A stretch of 64,000 nt of DNA from Fratercula arctica (GCA_947846985.1 CANTUZ010000009.1:682001-746000), one strand, 5' to 3'; positions 45,397-57,590 are shown, counted from the first letter of the stretch. Program-made: numbers and translations. Notes: a model not told the origin generated them from the sequence alone.

Positions 45397-47240
45397 ACAG
45401 CCCAGCCATGGCCCACGGGCTCTCAGAGACAGCCAGGTCAAGGCACCGCTCCGAACACCCGCCTCCTCCTCCAAGCAAAGGCAGAGGGGAACCCCCAAAG
45501 CGCCCAACGCCCCCAAAGCCACTGCAGCGGTGACCCAAGGAGCTGGAGCCAAGGGCACGGCTGTGCATGGCCGCAGCTCCCCCCGCTCCCCACCTTCCCA
45601 CCCAACCTGGAGAGCCCCCCCACGGAGACCGGTGCTGCTCCTCCATGGGGATATTTCATCAGCCTGGGGAGGAGGAGCATCATCTGTCAATGGGGATCAG
45701 GCTGATCGCTGCCAGCTCTGTCTGTTCCAGCGGCGTTGGCGTGTGATGTGAATGGAAAACGAAGAGCAAAGGTGCATCACCTCAGCACACACCACGGCCC
45801 CAAACCGCATCTCTCTCTGACACTGGGGGTCTGCGGCTTCTTTTAACAGAAAACGCGCTACTAAAAGGCTTGGGCACCTGTGCAACAGCAGCACCTCAAA
45901 ATCACCACGCTCGTGGCAGACGCAAGAACACGCTGCTGGTCTGCGACAGCCCATTAACCTCGGGGCAGCTTGGGAGGCAGCTGGTACGTGGAGGGCGGCC
46001 TTGGTCTGCCCCCGGAGCTCCCAACCCAGCAGCGATATTTAGCTAAAAACCAGGCGGGACAGACCAGGGAGGGACCTCACGAAGGGGCAGCACGAGGAAC
46101 TTCTTCTCGACCCCTGCAAAGGCGGCAGCCCCCCCGGCATGGTACCGGAGTGGGGCTGGGGGTGACATGGCCGAGACCGGGCAGACCTGTGTGTGCACGA
46201 GCACGTGAGTGTGCACCAGGGCTCCCCCAACCCCCCCAGGGCACGGGACGGCCACCCTCACCTGCCTCGCAAACCCACACCGAGACTCTTACTGGATCAA
46301 ACTAATAGTTATGAATAAAAATAGGACTGGAGTTTCTGGGTTGCATAACGAGGAACGGTGAAAGAACAAGCCTGGGGGACGCTCGGGTTCGCTCAAACTG
46401 CTCTGCCAGCTCCAGTGCCGGCAGTGCTCCCTTGTGCTGCGGGAGCCGTGACCGCAGCCGGGCTGGCAGCTGGGCCTGAAAAGAGGACAGAAACGCTACC
46501 ACAGTCCCAAAAGTTGCAGATGGCCTGGAGCAGAGAGATGCTGGAGCGATGAGCTTATCTCTGCTCAAGTTCAGCTGCAGGGAGCGCACGGCTGATCAAC
46601 GCCGTGCCGGGAGCTCGTCCCGTCGGCATGCTCATCCCGCCACGGGGGCCAGGGTGCGGGCAGGAGCCCCCCGGGAGGGCAGCATGAACCCACGTTTAAG
46701 GCACAGCAGAAAGGGATGTTTATGAAGAAGTCAGGAAAGAGACCAACAAGGCGCTTTGCAAACAAGGGCAGCACAGTGAAATAATACGGGGAAGGGAAAC
46801 TGGGGGTCCAGGTTTGCTTCCAAAATGGGAAAGGTGGAGGAAAAGGGCTGGGTGTGCAGCCGGCAGCACCAGTTCTGCCCGTGCTGGAGAGGGTCCAGCT
46901 CAGCTTTTATCTGGGGAGGAATCGCCTTGAATTGCGGCTGCCAGCCAGAAGCATCAGGAACCCTCGCTGCTGCAGCAGGAAGGGTGATCCCGGCGCGGCC
47001 GCCCCCGAGGGGCTCCGAGGCAGAGGGGGCTCAGCAGAGCAGCAGGACTCGATCCTGGGAAACGGCCTCATGTCCGTGTCCCTGCGGAGGAGCAGCCTGG
47101 CTCCCGCAGGCGGCTCTGCCCAGGATTCACAACGGGGAGGGCGGCAGGAGCCCATGGACCCGCCGGGACGCATCCCCCCCAGCAGACACCTGCCCGCGGG
47201 CAGCCCTCGCTTTGCTGGAGCAGAATAAACTCTGCGCTCG
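45397..47240. other. Mixed, mostly GC-rich unique DNA, no gene recognised
   Basis: AT-richer at 46,290-46,340 and 46,690-46,830. Plus and minus frames up to 176 codons overlap with no domain. Confidence 0.42.
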
Positions 47241-47460
47241 CCTAACATCGTACCAGCGGTGCGACGGCTCCGCGGCACGCACGCTCACAGCACGCAATGT
47301 GCAATTAAATATTTAAGCATCTCGTTAAACATTGAAATTGAGGGTGACCCAATGGCATCACCACCGGCATCCGCCTGGGCAAGAAAATAATGAGTGCTGG
47401 CAACAAAATGTCAGCTGTAAAACCTGTGCGCAAAATTGCCCTCGGTTTTAGCGCCAGGTG
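47241..47460. other. AT-leaning segment
   Basis: Short AT-rich block with ATTAAATATTTAAGCATC near 47,303. Possibly a small conserved element; nothing else recognised. Confidence 0.28.
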
Positions 47461-47689
47461 ATCAGAGGTTCCCAAATGCCCACGCGGGCTGGAGGATGGA
47501 GCACCGCAGCCGGAGCATGCTGGCTTCTGCCTGGAGCCAGGGAACCCCGGCTGGGCGCCACTCCGTGCCAGTGCCCGGTTCCCTGCAAGGGGCAGATGGC
47601 GTTTGTGGGCTCACGGTGACAAATGGCACCACTTTCCCCCTCTGCATTTGTCCATCATCCCCCACGTCTCCTCATCCCTCCGCGATGGG

Positions 47690-48010
47690 CAGCAGCCCTT
47701 GCCTCGCGGCGGTGGCAGCAGTGCCGGCAGGGCGGGCAGGCCAGCGCAGGTGCGGCGGCGTTTCCTCGAAAGCCACTCGCCAGACGCCCGCCGAGAGGGA
47801 CGGAGGCCAAGGGCAGCGCTGTGGCCGCGTTGGCTCCCTGCGCAGCCCGGGCCCGCAGCCCCAGCGCTCTGCCAGCCAGCCTCGCACCGCTCCCCCCCCA
47901 GCCCCGCTTCCCCACAGCCCCCCGCTGCCCCCCGCTCCTGCCACCGCTCTGCACCCCAGCCCCGCACAGCGCGCCAGCCCGCACGGCGTCCAGAGCATCC
48001 GAGGTTTAAC
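47690..48010. other. CpG-rich patch, possible small CpG island
   Basis: About two dozen CG dinucleotides in the first ~200 bases by eye, with GGCGGTGGCAG near 47,707. Long frames run on both strands (up to 264 codons plus, 139-152 codons minus), which is composition-driven. No TATA box or convincing exon-donor junction. An unannotated promoter is possible but unsupported. Confidence 0.4.
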
Positions 48011-48960
48011 CTTCCTGGGGCTCCAGCCACACCTTTCCCTGTGTTCGTACCATGTCACTACATGACCATGCAACAGGGAGGACGACTGTGCAAATACCAA
48101 GTGCTGTTTGTACACCAGAGCCCTCCTCAAATACAGTTAAATCTCCGGCGCTCTCTGGGACTTCTGCGTGCGCATTTTAAAACATCCCCTGGTTGCTCCT
48201 GTGCTGGGAAGCAAACCATCTACAGCCCCATCATCACCACCTGGAAGAATCCCCCCTGCCATTTTAACCCCGCTAACGAGGTCCAGCATCCTCCCGGGCA
48301 CCCGGATCGGGGCTGTGCTGGCAGCCTTCGCCCTGACAGGTCGCTCATCAGGTGCTCCGTGAACTGCGGTCTGCCACAAGAAGAAATATCATCCTGATAT
48401 TCCCAAATCACTCAATTTGTAGCTGTATTTCGGCAAATACCCCGAGGTGCTGCACCGAGCCCCGTGCTCCAGCAGAGCCGCGGCTGCCCGGCGCCACTCA
48501 CCAGCACTAACGCTCCCTGCTTGGCTTCTACCCTGTCCATTCGCGCGGCGACAGGAAGTATAAGATAGGGGCTCTCCATGTAATTTCAGCTTTTAATTCC
48601 CGTCAGTGCTTATCAGCAGGGATGCAGACACCTGAACAAGAGCTGGCTCCCATTGCAACCACAGCGCTTGTCACAGGCACTTCAGAGAAGCGGTAAGTGC
48701 CCTCCCCAGGCAGGCGCCGGGCCGCGTCCCACTGCCCACGCACATCGGCCACGGGGCAACCAGCAGCTGCAGCCCCGGCCCCGGCATTACACTGGAAGCA
48801 CAAAAGGGGAAGTTTATGGCGATGATCAGACCCCAGGAGCTGCCAAATCCCAAACCGAAGCCTACGTGCAGCTGCAGTATCAGAGGAATCTTTCCGGGCG
48901 CCCAGCTCTCCTTCACCAAGGGACACGGGAGGAAGAGTCGCCACACCCCGGGCTGCTTTT
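48011..48960. other. Mixed unique DNA, nothing recognised
   Basis: Balanced composition. No repeat family, domain or motif cluster. Confidence 0.4.
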
Positions 48961-49760
48961 CATCACCCTTATATAGAGAAAAAACACGTTATAGGCTGCA
49001 AATGTTCTTAGGCCAGTCTATTTAAATGGAATTTTTAATGTTTACTTTTAATCCCACCTTTCTGTGCACTCCATGCACTGAATCATCTCTGTTTGATTAA
49101 TGCCTAATTAATTTTAAGAAGTCCATGCACCCTAAAGACACATTAACTGAAAAAGTCTGTCTGTGTGGGTGATGGTTACTGATCTGCCATTCATTTGCAA
49201 AGACAAATGCCTTGTTTTTAATTGGGACACGCAAAATGATTAATTGAAATCTTATCTTTCCTGCACAGACCGAAGCCCCCCGCAGAGCTGCGGGTACGTC
49301 TCCCCCAGCCGCGCACCTTCGTCCCGCGTGCGCAGGGTGCGAAGAGGCTGTCTCTGCAATAAACTAGAGAATTTGTTTCAAGAACTTAAATCAGCAACTC
49401 AGAGCTTTTCAAGTGGTGTTTATCCACTCCAAAGGAAACAAAATATTTACCTCTCAGTCTTTAAACCCAGCCTGGTACTGGAAGGAGACCCAGTAACTTA
49501 CGACCCCGAGGCCCCCCAAAGCAAAGCAGGGACTCTCTCCTCTCCTGCACTCGGATGGTTGGCGTAATATCAGAGAAACTAGTCCAGCTCCACAACGGCA
49601 CCAAAAAATCTCTTGTGAATTCTGGATCCAATTAAAATTATTTCAGGCTTAATGATTTGAGGTGCTTCTGGTGATGGCGAGCTCCAAACCTTATTGCAGT
49701 GCATAAATCCTATTTTTATGCTGTCCCTCAGAAGCAAACCAGAAAGGGAGCGTTCCCAGC
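48961..49760. promoter_or_regulatory. AT-rich island with clustered homeodomain-type sites
   Basis: Between 49,105 and 49,246 lie TAATTAATT (49,105-49,113), TAATTG (49,219-49,224) and TAATTG (49,241-49,246), plus GATTAA at 49,095. A GATA-type TTATCT follows at 49,252-49,257. TAATTA/TAATTG are homeodomain core words. The block from 49,020 to 49,260 is the clearest part. Enhancer function is inferred. Confidence 0.42.
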
Positions 49761-50189
49761 AGCAACGGGTCTCCTGGACCCCGGTGAAAGCTCCGAAGAC
49801 GCCGGCAGCAGCGAGAGACCCCGCGCCAGGGACCCTTGTGTCCCTGCCGGGGCGTGGGAAGGCGCAGGTTACCAGCTCCCCATCCACAGCACAGACTACT
49901 GAAGCGGGGAAAACGTGATGCTTTCCTCAATGAAATACAAGAAAAGCAAATTCTTACTCCCGGCACCTGGTTATGGGCACTCACATTTCAGCACATGGCA
50001 GCGAGTGGGTGAGAAGAGCTGCCCCACAGGGCAGGAGAAGGCAGCACAGAGGCAGAGTCCTGCCGTGAGCGAGCCTTCCCGCATCCCTAACGTATCGCCA
50101 GACCCCAGCGCACTTCTCCGATGGAAAAGGAGAGTATTTAATGCACAGGCACGCAAGGAGCTCCTCTGACCCACAGCCAAACCCTCCCT
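49761..50189. other. Unique DNA, nothing recognised
   Basis: Mixed composition, no domain or repeat family. Confidence 0.4.
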
Positions 50190-50430
50190 GCCCTGGCACG
50201 GCAGCCGCGATTAGCCGGGCGCGGGCAGAGCCGGCAGCGGGCAGGGAGAGCAGCACGGCTCCGGGGGCAAGGGCAGACCCTGCCCCGCAGCACCCGACTG
50301 CGGGTGCATCCCGGGCGGATCGCCCTTCACGAGCCTCCCCAGAGCAGCCCAGCATCTCCCGGTCCTGCCAGGGATCCCGTGGAGGTGGGAAGCGGGACGC
50401 AGAACCGCCGCCAACGCGCCGGACCATGAG
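50190..50430. other. CpG-rich patch
   Basis: Roughly 17 CG dinucleotides in the first 150 bases by eye, continuing to about 50,430. It has no associated exon that I can defend. Confidence 0.38.
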
Positions 50431-51525
50431 TTGCTCCAACATTTCACCGCACTGGGATGCCCTGGGAGACAGAGAGGATTTTTCGTTTGAGCTCAATGAG
50501 ATCTGAGCACACAGCGCTTGGGCACTGTCCCAGGGGCTCCACACACCGCAGCAATCCCCTCCCCTGGCTTGGTCGTCTTTCCCACCCTCGTTTCTCCTTC
50601 CCCTCTTTGCTGTTCTAATATTTATCCAGGCTGACAGCCTTTTACCCTCCAGGAGCTCCTGCAAACACTTTGCCCAGAGCTCTTAAACCTTAAAGATACC
50701 ACCGAGCCCGCAGGAACAAACGTTCCCAAGGCCTGCAGCCATCCCCTCCCGGCATCGGCTCCGCCAGCACCTCCAAGGGTAGTTACAGACCAGACATCGG
50801 GGTGGAGATAACTTGGTTGGTTTGCTGTTGTTGTTTGCAAGTCAAGGCTCTGTTCCCATAAAGCTGCCACTAACGGTTTGCCGGCAAAGCCGGGACTGTG
50901 CGTCCCCACCGGTGCCCCCGCTCCGCTGGCTCACCCCCAGCAAAGGGGGCCGAGGGACGCCACGCTGGAACCCCCATGGCCGGGGGCTGAGCTGCGTTTG
51001 TCTTCACTGGGGATCCTGCAGGTGAAGAAGAAATACCAGATGAAAGTCCAAATCAAATGGTTTATTTCAACCTTTGTTTATCTCCTGGAAGAGAGCAGGG
51101 CAAAGCTGCCTCCTCCTGCGCAGATCCACAGGAACAGCTCGGGGAGGGGGAGGAGGGGGGCGCGTTGAGCCGGGAAGGGTGACTGCTCCCGTTTTCCACT
51201 GGCTTTTTCCCAGGGCTCAGCAGTGCTGGGAACCCCGCACGGGGGGTCCTGCCACCCAGCCACCCCCCCAGCCTCACCCGCCCCCAGGGCAGTCGGGGCA
51301 GACCCAGCCGCAGGGACGTGCCGTGAGCGAGTCAGCGGGACAGAGTGACGCTGGGAGGGGTCCCCCTGCCCCCCGAGCCCTGCTGAACCCCACGAGTCCT
51401 GAGCACATGCCTGGCACCCCCCTGCCCCACATCCATCTTCCCGCATCTCTGACCCGCGCCCCCCTCGTGGCATCTCCATCCTGCAGCGTGTCACTCTGCC
51501 CGCCTGCACGCACCGACCGCGGCCC
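50431..51525. other. Mixed unique DNA, no gene recognised
   Basis: A 284-codon minus frame (51,078-51,932) runs through the polypyrimidine tract and has Gly/Arg/Glu-rich low-complexity content. It is not supported as a gene. Confidence 0.42.
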
Positions 51526-51567
51526 ACCTCCTCCTCCTCCTCCTTCTCCTCCTCCTCCTCCTCCTCA
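51526..51567. repeat. Polypyrimidine (CTC)n tract
   Basis: Thirteen or so CTC/TCC units with one TTC interruption, like the tract at 34,981 but shorter. Confidence 0.93.
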
Positions 51568-52140
51568 GCAGCGATTCCTGCTGCAAGAGACCCTCGGCAG
51601 AAACCCCCTTTGCTTTGCTCCTGCTCATCTCCTTTTCCCTGACGCTTGCACAGAGCAACACCTCCGCGACCCACGGCAGGGGACGTCTTCTGCCCTTCAC
51701 CCCGGCTCTCTATGGGGGGTTTATCTTCTGCCTTAACCAAGAGGAGTTTGTTGTGACTTTTACCCCCCGCTAAAGAAGCGGACCCGCCGGCACTGGTGGG
51801 CTGAGCACCCCAGGCGCTTCCTCCATCATCTGTCAGACAGAAGGCGATGGCTCCGCCGGCTCCCCCGGCACCCCCACACAGCAGAGACCAACTGCAGCCC
51901 CACAGGGACCTCCCGGGATGGGCCAGCACCATGACAGGTCACCTCCTGGACTTAACAGCCTCGGACACGGCCTCAGAAAAACCTACCCAAATGAGCTGCG
52001 CTTAAAACAGAGTGATCAGATTGGAACAGAACCCAAATTGGACAGAGGGATGCATTTGGGTTTTATGGCCACAGCGAAGCAAAAGGAGGGAACCTCTCCC
52101 AACAGTTCAACCTCAGAATTCTCAGAAGGCGAGTGAGCCG
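51568..52140. other. Unique DNA, nothing recognised
   Basis: GC-rich to about 51,950, then balanced. No gene or repeat family. Confidence 0.4.
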
Positions 52141-52560
52141 TGCTGTTGCAGAAGCGCAGCCGTGTACCCTGAGCACGCGTAAAGCCAAGGTATCATGTCT
52201 GCAGATAACACTCATCCAGCACAGTGTGTGCACAAGACTCCGCGACTCAAGTTTAATGTAAAAAAGGTTCTGCCTGTCTGTTCCACTTACTCACATCAGA
52301 CCAGGCTTCACATATGATTAGAGAGTGTCTCCGCTAACGGGAAGCAATGTTTTGTGAAACCTGCGGGGAGAAAAATGAAAACACACCTAAGGAACACTCA
52401 TACAGGTTAGAGAAATCAATGCCAATTGGACTAATTTGATGAAGAATAAACATCCTGATTACATTTTCCATCTCTGATGTATTATGTGCACTACAGGAAC
52501 CACTGACGGGTCTGAGGCCAGTGTGCATTTACATGCACGTACGTGTAAGGGACAGAGAAA
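52141..52560. other. AT-rich island, candidate conserved non-coding element
   Basis: AT-leaning unique block with a palindrome CCAATTGG at 52,422-52,429 followed by CTAATTTGATGAAG. It resembles vertebrate conserved non-coding elements in composition. No coding identity. Confidence 0.4.
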
Positions 52561-54097
52561 TGAGGGTAAGAAGGTTCCCCATCCCGGCCTTCAGAGAGGG
52601 GCCGGTCGATGTGCCCGCACCCAGGGGCCGTCCCAGTCCCGCGGCAGCGCTCAGAAAAACAGCCTTTGGTCCCACCAGCTCCCAGCTCCTCCTCGGTGCC
52701 CACCTCGATGCTTTATGCGCCCAGCGCTGCGACGGAGGAGCTCATCCCGCAGGCACTGCCCGCTCCGCCTGGAGACGGCACCTTCCCCCCTTCAGCCCCT
52801 CACCTGAACCCGAGCCCCAAGCGAGGGGTGGCCACCCCCAGCTCCCAGCCCCACAGCTACGGTGCTCACCACACTGACATTGGGTTTGGCGGGGGTTGTT
52901 TTTTGGAAACTCCAACATTAGAAAATTCCTGGGAGTTGTCTTTCTTCAAAATGAAATGCTGTTGCTGACAACAGCAGTAAAAAATGCAACCAAGTGCTGC
53001 TACGCGTGGTCCTATGAAGGAGATGCATTGCAGCGCGGATGCACTTCCCACCCACTGAAACTCTACAGAAGAATTTGGGCTTAAATAGCTGGGAGAGGGG
53101 GAGTCAAGAGGCCCCTTTCACTGCCGCCAGCGGAGCCAGGGGCAGCGTGCCTGCACTCACCCACTGCCAAAGCGGGGACCTCGCTGGGGAAAACAGTTGG
53201 TGGAGCAATTCCACCAACTCAAACCGAGCCACTCTGGAGCCATGAGAGAAGAATTAAAGCCGCGAGGACGCAGAGGTCCCTAATTTGCTGGCAGGACAAA
53301 AGCCGTTGTGCAGACAGCACCGGCCCCCTGACTGCTGCCCGGGGCGAGCCGTGCTTTCTCTCGGCACAACCACAACAGTACCAGCGTGTCGCGGCACAAA
53401 TAAACACTAAACACACGGTGGTAGTAGATGAAGAGACAGATGTGATTTTTGCATTATCTATGCACTGGAGAAGGCGGAGCCCTTAACAGTGATGTATGTG
53501 CACCTCACCCTGCCTTCCCCCCCACGGCACTGCTGAATCCTGCCCACCATCCTCCCCGAACATCCCCCTCCTGCCTCCCCAGCGGCTCCGGACGCAGGAC
53601 CCTGGCTCCTGTATCCCACAGGGAGCTCCCAGCATCCAGCAGGATCCCCAGGACGGCTCGGTGCGTGAGCATGGCCAGCAGCCGTCCCGCGTCCGTCCAT
53701 CCGTCCCGCACAGACCCCGGGATACGAGAAAGGCACCGCGCGTCCTGCGGCTGGGGCTGCTGCTGTCACTGCTGCCACCAAACCCCGCGGGCACGGCCTC
53801 ACCGTTGCCATTTTCATCAATGTATTTCTCTAAATCATAAAGACACAAGAAGCAGCTACCCCGGGGCATGAGTCTCTTTGAAGCTGCTCTCTGCGGCGCT
53901 AAAACAACGGTGGAAAGGGAACAGCAAGTGCCCTGCCGGCGGCCCCAGGCAGCGCTGCGCCCACAACACCCCAGCGCTGCTTAAAACTGGAGAACACGTT
54001 CAGGAAGGCTGAGGCAAGTCTACATATGCATGGGCTGCTCAAGACATTTTATCTCCTAGAACGTATCTAAATCTGGGCAGTTTCTACCCCTGCAGTG
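52561..54097. other. Mixed unique DNA, no gene recognised
   Basis: AT-richer at 52,880-53,070 and 53,815-53,850; otherwise GC-rich with overlapping frames on both strands. Confidence 0.42.
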
Positions 54098-54243
54098 ATC
54101 ACAGAGTCACAGACTGGTTTGGGTTGGAAGGGACCTTAAAGGCCACCCAGTGGCACCCCCTGCCCTGGGCAGGGACACCTCCCACCAGCCCAGGCTGCTC
54201 CAAGCCCCGTCCAACCTGGCCTTGAACCCCTCCAGGGATGGGT
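54098..54243 (-). mobile_element. CR1 LINE 3'-end fragment (antisense), young-looking
   Basis: Plus strand reads TCACAGAGTCACAGACTGG, then GGAAGGGACCTTAAAGGCC, CACCCCCTGCCCTGGGCAG and CCTGGCCTTGAACCCCTCC. This is the reverse complement of a bird CR1 3' end. Over 134 bases (54,109-54,242) it differs from the copy at 63,781-63,914 at only two positions. It is 5'-truncated at about 54,243. Confidence 0.95.
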
Positions 54244-55460
54244 CGTGGTCCCTCGTGCCGATGCTGCTCTGGAGGGGGATGCAGACGGGCACCATCCAGC
54301 ACCGTTCCCATCCCGCTCCCAGCCGCCCGCCCCTGCCCGCAGCCCCCTCCCGCGATGTGCCGGGCGGCTTCAGAGGAGTTTTGCTGTCGTAAGGGGAAAC
54401 GGGAGCGAGACCTTCCCGACCACAGCCGGGTCTGGTGCCACAGCTCAGTATCTGTGTGCGCACAAAGTGCCGCTGCTGCTGCAGCACATCACCCACAGCC
54501 CTGCACACAGGTGGCAGCGCCGTCCTCTCCATCACCCGTCAGCTCGCCTTTAAAGGGCCCAGAATCGCTGCGCGGTGCACGGTCCGCGTTCTCAGCGTGC
54601 TGCCCTCAGCCCTCCGTGGGTCTCACTACAAGCCCCGTCTGCCCAGGCTCCCCTCGGTGACCTCGCGGAGCAGACAGACCACCGCGCTCCCGCCTCGAGG
54701 ACACGGGTCCCTTCTCAGCCGTTGCTTTTCATGGAGAAGCAGGGAAGGTAAAGCAGAAAGGAAGCAGACCATCCTGCCACTCCAGCGAAGGCCAGCTTAG
54801 CACAGATGATTCACACCGAGCTGGTTACGTACTGCACATTCCCGACCTTTAAAAACCCTCAAGGACTTTTCAAATTGTGTCAGTCACTCGCCTGATTAGA
54901 CAGCACAATCGTACTTCGCTTAGCTACACGGGGGGGTTCTGGTTGGAGACTGCGCTTTTCCAGCGGCAAGAGCTGACGTTCGCACAGCCAGAACTACAGC
55001 ACGTTACAGGAGGAACGGCTCCTCCGGGCTCAGCACGCGGCCAGAGCGGGTTTCCAAAGGATTGCTAAGGGCTTTGCCCACGTCGGGGAGCGGGTGCTGG
55101 CTTCACTCAGCATCTCCCGGGGAGCTGAGAGGCCACGTGAGGTCCGAGGCACCAGCGCTGAGCTGAGATCCCACCGAGGAACCACCCTGACCCTGCGAGC
55201 TCCGGGTCTCGCTGCCCTTTCCCAGGGGAACGGGGGCCTTTGCAGCGGGGATGTTTCCTGGGTTGCTCTGACCGTGCCAGGGAATGATCCTGCAATCCCT
55301 GGGGCCAAAGCGAACTTTCCCCAGGACCCTGTCCCCATGGTACAAACCAGTAACCCCCACATCGGGCACCGGAGACCCCTGGGCACCCCCCCAGGATGCG
55401 TGACCCATGCTCACCCCGAGTGGGGGACCGTGGCCATCCATCAGTGACTGAGCGCCCTGC
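54244..55460. other. GC-rich unique DNA, no gene recognised
   Basis: Balanced interval at 54,790-54,970; otherwise GC-rich. Frames up to 140 codons on both strands, no domain. Confidence 0.42.
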
Positions 55461-55940
55461 GTGGCCACACCGCAAATGGCTCAGAATAAAAAGCTTTCCC
55501 CAAAACATAAAGTGCTGCACCATGGCTTTCCCAACCCGTCAGTTTGTACATTATTCGCTCAATTAGGTCCTCACTCTGCAGAAATAGATGGGTAAATAGA
55601 TAGAGGAGTACAATCCTGTCATTCTCAGCTGCTAAAAAATTAAGGCGGCTGCACGGTCAGTGCCGATCGCGTGTCAGAAATACGCAGGGAGGGGAGAGAG
55701 AGAAAGGCAAGCTTCGCCTGGCAGTTATAAGAATTGTGATCTCCCCTGGCAATCACGGCAGCGCCTTTTGCTGCAAGCAAAGTCTTCGTATCAGGCCTGA
55801 TAGAGAAACACATTTTCAAACTGCTCACTATCTCTAAAATCCACCGCGCCCTATCTATCACTCAAAGTTCCTGGAGTTTAGCAAAGGAAACAGAGGCTCT
55901 GGACTGTCGGAGATTTAATTCAAAGCCTCTGTGAAGATGC
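55461..55940. promoter_or_regulatory. AT-leaning island with a GATA-site cluster
   Basis: WGATAR matches lie at 55,598-55,603 (plus), 55,798-55,803 (plus), 55,828-55,833, 55,851-55,856 and 55,855-55,860 (all minus). Four fall within 63 bases. A perfect 10-bp palindrome TCAGGCCTGA at 55,791-55,800 overlaps the second site. GATA factors bind WGATAR, and clusters of this kind occur in enhancers. Function is inferred. Confidence 0.42.
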
Positions 55941-57280
55941 ACAAAGCCGAACCACCCTCAGAACCCCCCCCAGATTTTAGCAGGGTGCCAGGGCAGAGCC
56001 TCAGCACGCCCAGGGCCGCCTTTGCTGAGCCAGTCACCGACAAAACCACGTCCTTTGCAGCACCCCCCGGTGCACACGGAGATGGTAAATGCAAACAAAA
56101 GGTGATGGAGGACAGGGGGGACCCACCAAGGGAAGCAGCAGCCGTCTGTCCCTCCCAGTGCTCCCAGCTCAGTCCTTAGAAGGGCAGACTGGGAGCAGGC
56201 AGACCGTGCCCAGCAGGATGCGGGCATTGCCCACACAACCCGGGGACGTTTTTGGGGGGGAAACACCAGAGAGGGGGAGCGGACTGGAAACAGCAGGAAG
56301 CTGATCACAGGGTGTGGAGAAAGAGCTCTGTAACCAACACAAATCTTCTCACCACCTTCTCCCAACCCCGTCTGAACCAAAAACCCACCCGTCAGCAACT
56401 GCCAAAGGGCGTCTGCCTGCCAGCGTGGTGTCCAGCCAGCACCGAGAGCCCTTAAATTGGCCCTGGAAGCTTGGATGACAACACGCACCTCCGTCCCCAG
56501 CTGCTCGGCAACACTCAGCTTGGTTTTGCAACATCCTATAAATCACATCTGAATCACCACCGCCATCGCCTGACCACCCCCGCTCCGCTTCGCAAACCTC
56601 CCTCTTCCAGAACCATTTTGCACTCGATCAGCCTAAAAACACTGTGGTGTCTGCCCCGGCAGCGCAGGGCCTGTGCCGGCACGGGAACATGGCACGTGGG
56701 AGAGGAGCCGCCTCCCTACGGACGGAGCAGAGCCGAGCATCACCCCAGGCCCTTGCAGGGGGGGCTGGACAGCCCCAGAGGCATCGGCGAGGCTGGGGGG
56801 CACAGGGGGCTCGAGGGGCGGCACTCCTGGGGAGCACCCGCAGCCCCCGGGGACCTCCCTGGTCCCAGCAGCGCTCCGCGTACCACGTACTCGGAGCAAA
56901 ATGCCTGGTGTGGAGCAAACCAGCAGAAAGCCGCTTTAGATAAGGTGGGAGGGAGAAAAGTCACCCCCCTGGTAGAGCAGCCCCTGGTTGTCATTCCCTG
57001 CTCTGGGCAGCGGGTCCTGCCCCCCCCAGGACGCGCAGGGGCTCCCGGCCAGCGCTGAGGGCCCGAGCGAGCCCCCGCTTCGGCGCGGGAGGGATGGGGG
57101 CTCTGCGGGGACAATCCCCACCGGGAGGCAGGAGGCAATTTCCCGGCAGCTCCCCCAACCCCACACCCTCACCAGCACCCCCGGCCCGGCGCCGTCCCGC
57201 AGCACCGAAACGGGCAGGTTCTGCTCTTTGGGGTCCAGTCTAAACCAAAGCGGTAATAAAAAGGGTGAAAACTGCACAGG
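55941..57280. other. GC-rich unique DNA, no gene recognised
   Basis: Frames up to 195 codons occur on both strands over the same bases. No domain, known repeat or splice pattern. Confidence 0.42.
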
Positions 57281-57590
57281 ATGAAGGGCTTCCCACCGCA
57301 TCCTCCAACAGACCTCTTCATTAGTATTAATTACAGCGAACGTCCTGCACCAGCTAAGGCGATGAAACACAGCGTTAACCAATTAAAAGATAAAGATTTC
57401 ATGCCTTGGCCCGTAACCCCACGCTCTGAAACACGTATACGCCACTGCCACATCCTTCTAACAGCGAGGACCACGGTTATCGTTAACTTAATTCTTTGCT
57501 CATGTTGACACCAGGTTATAGTTGTTATCTGCAAGCGACAGATCACTCTGGTTTTATTAAAGCGACGGCATTTCTATTGCGAAGGAGTTG
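57281..57590. promoter_or_regulatory. AT-leaning island with two HNF1-like words
   Basis: GTTAACCAATTAA at 57,374-57,386 and GTTAACTTAATTC at 57,482-57,494 both resemble the HNF1 consensus GTTAATNATTAAC imperfectly, 108 bases apart. Other homeodomain-type words are present. Regulatory role is inferred and weak. Confidence 0.3.

Noticed and set aside
47603..48397. 264-codon plus-strand open frame
   Set aside because: Coincides with a CpG-rich patch where stops are rare; all other frames are also largely open.
51078..51932. 284-codon minus-strand open frame
   Set aside because: Runs through a polypyrimidine tract, Gly/Arg/Glu-rich, with a 220-codon frame on the other strand.
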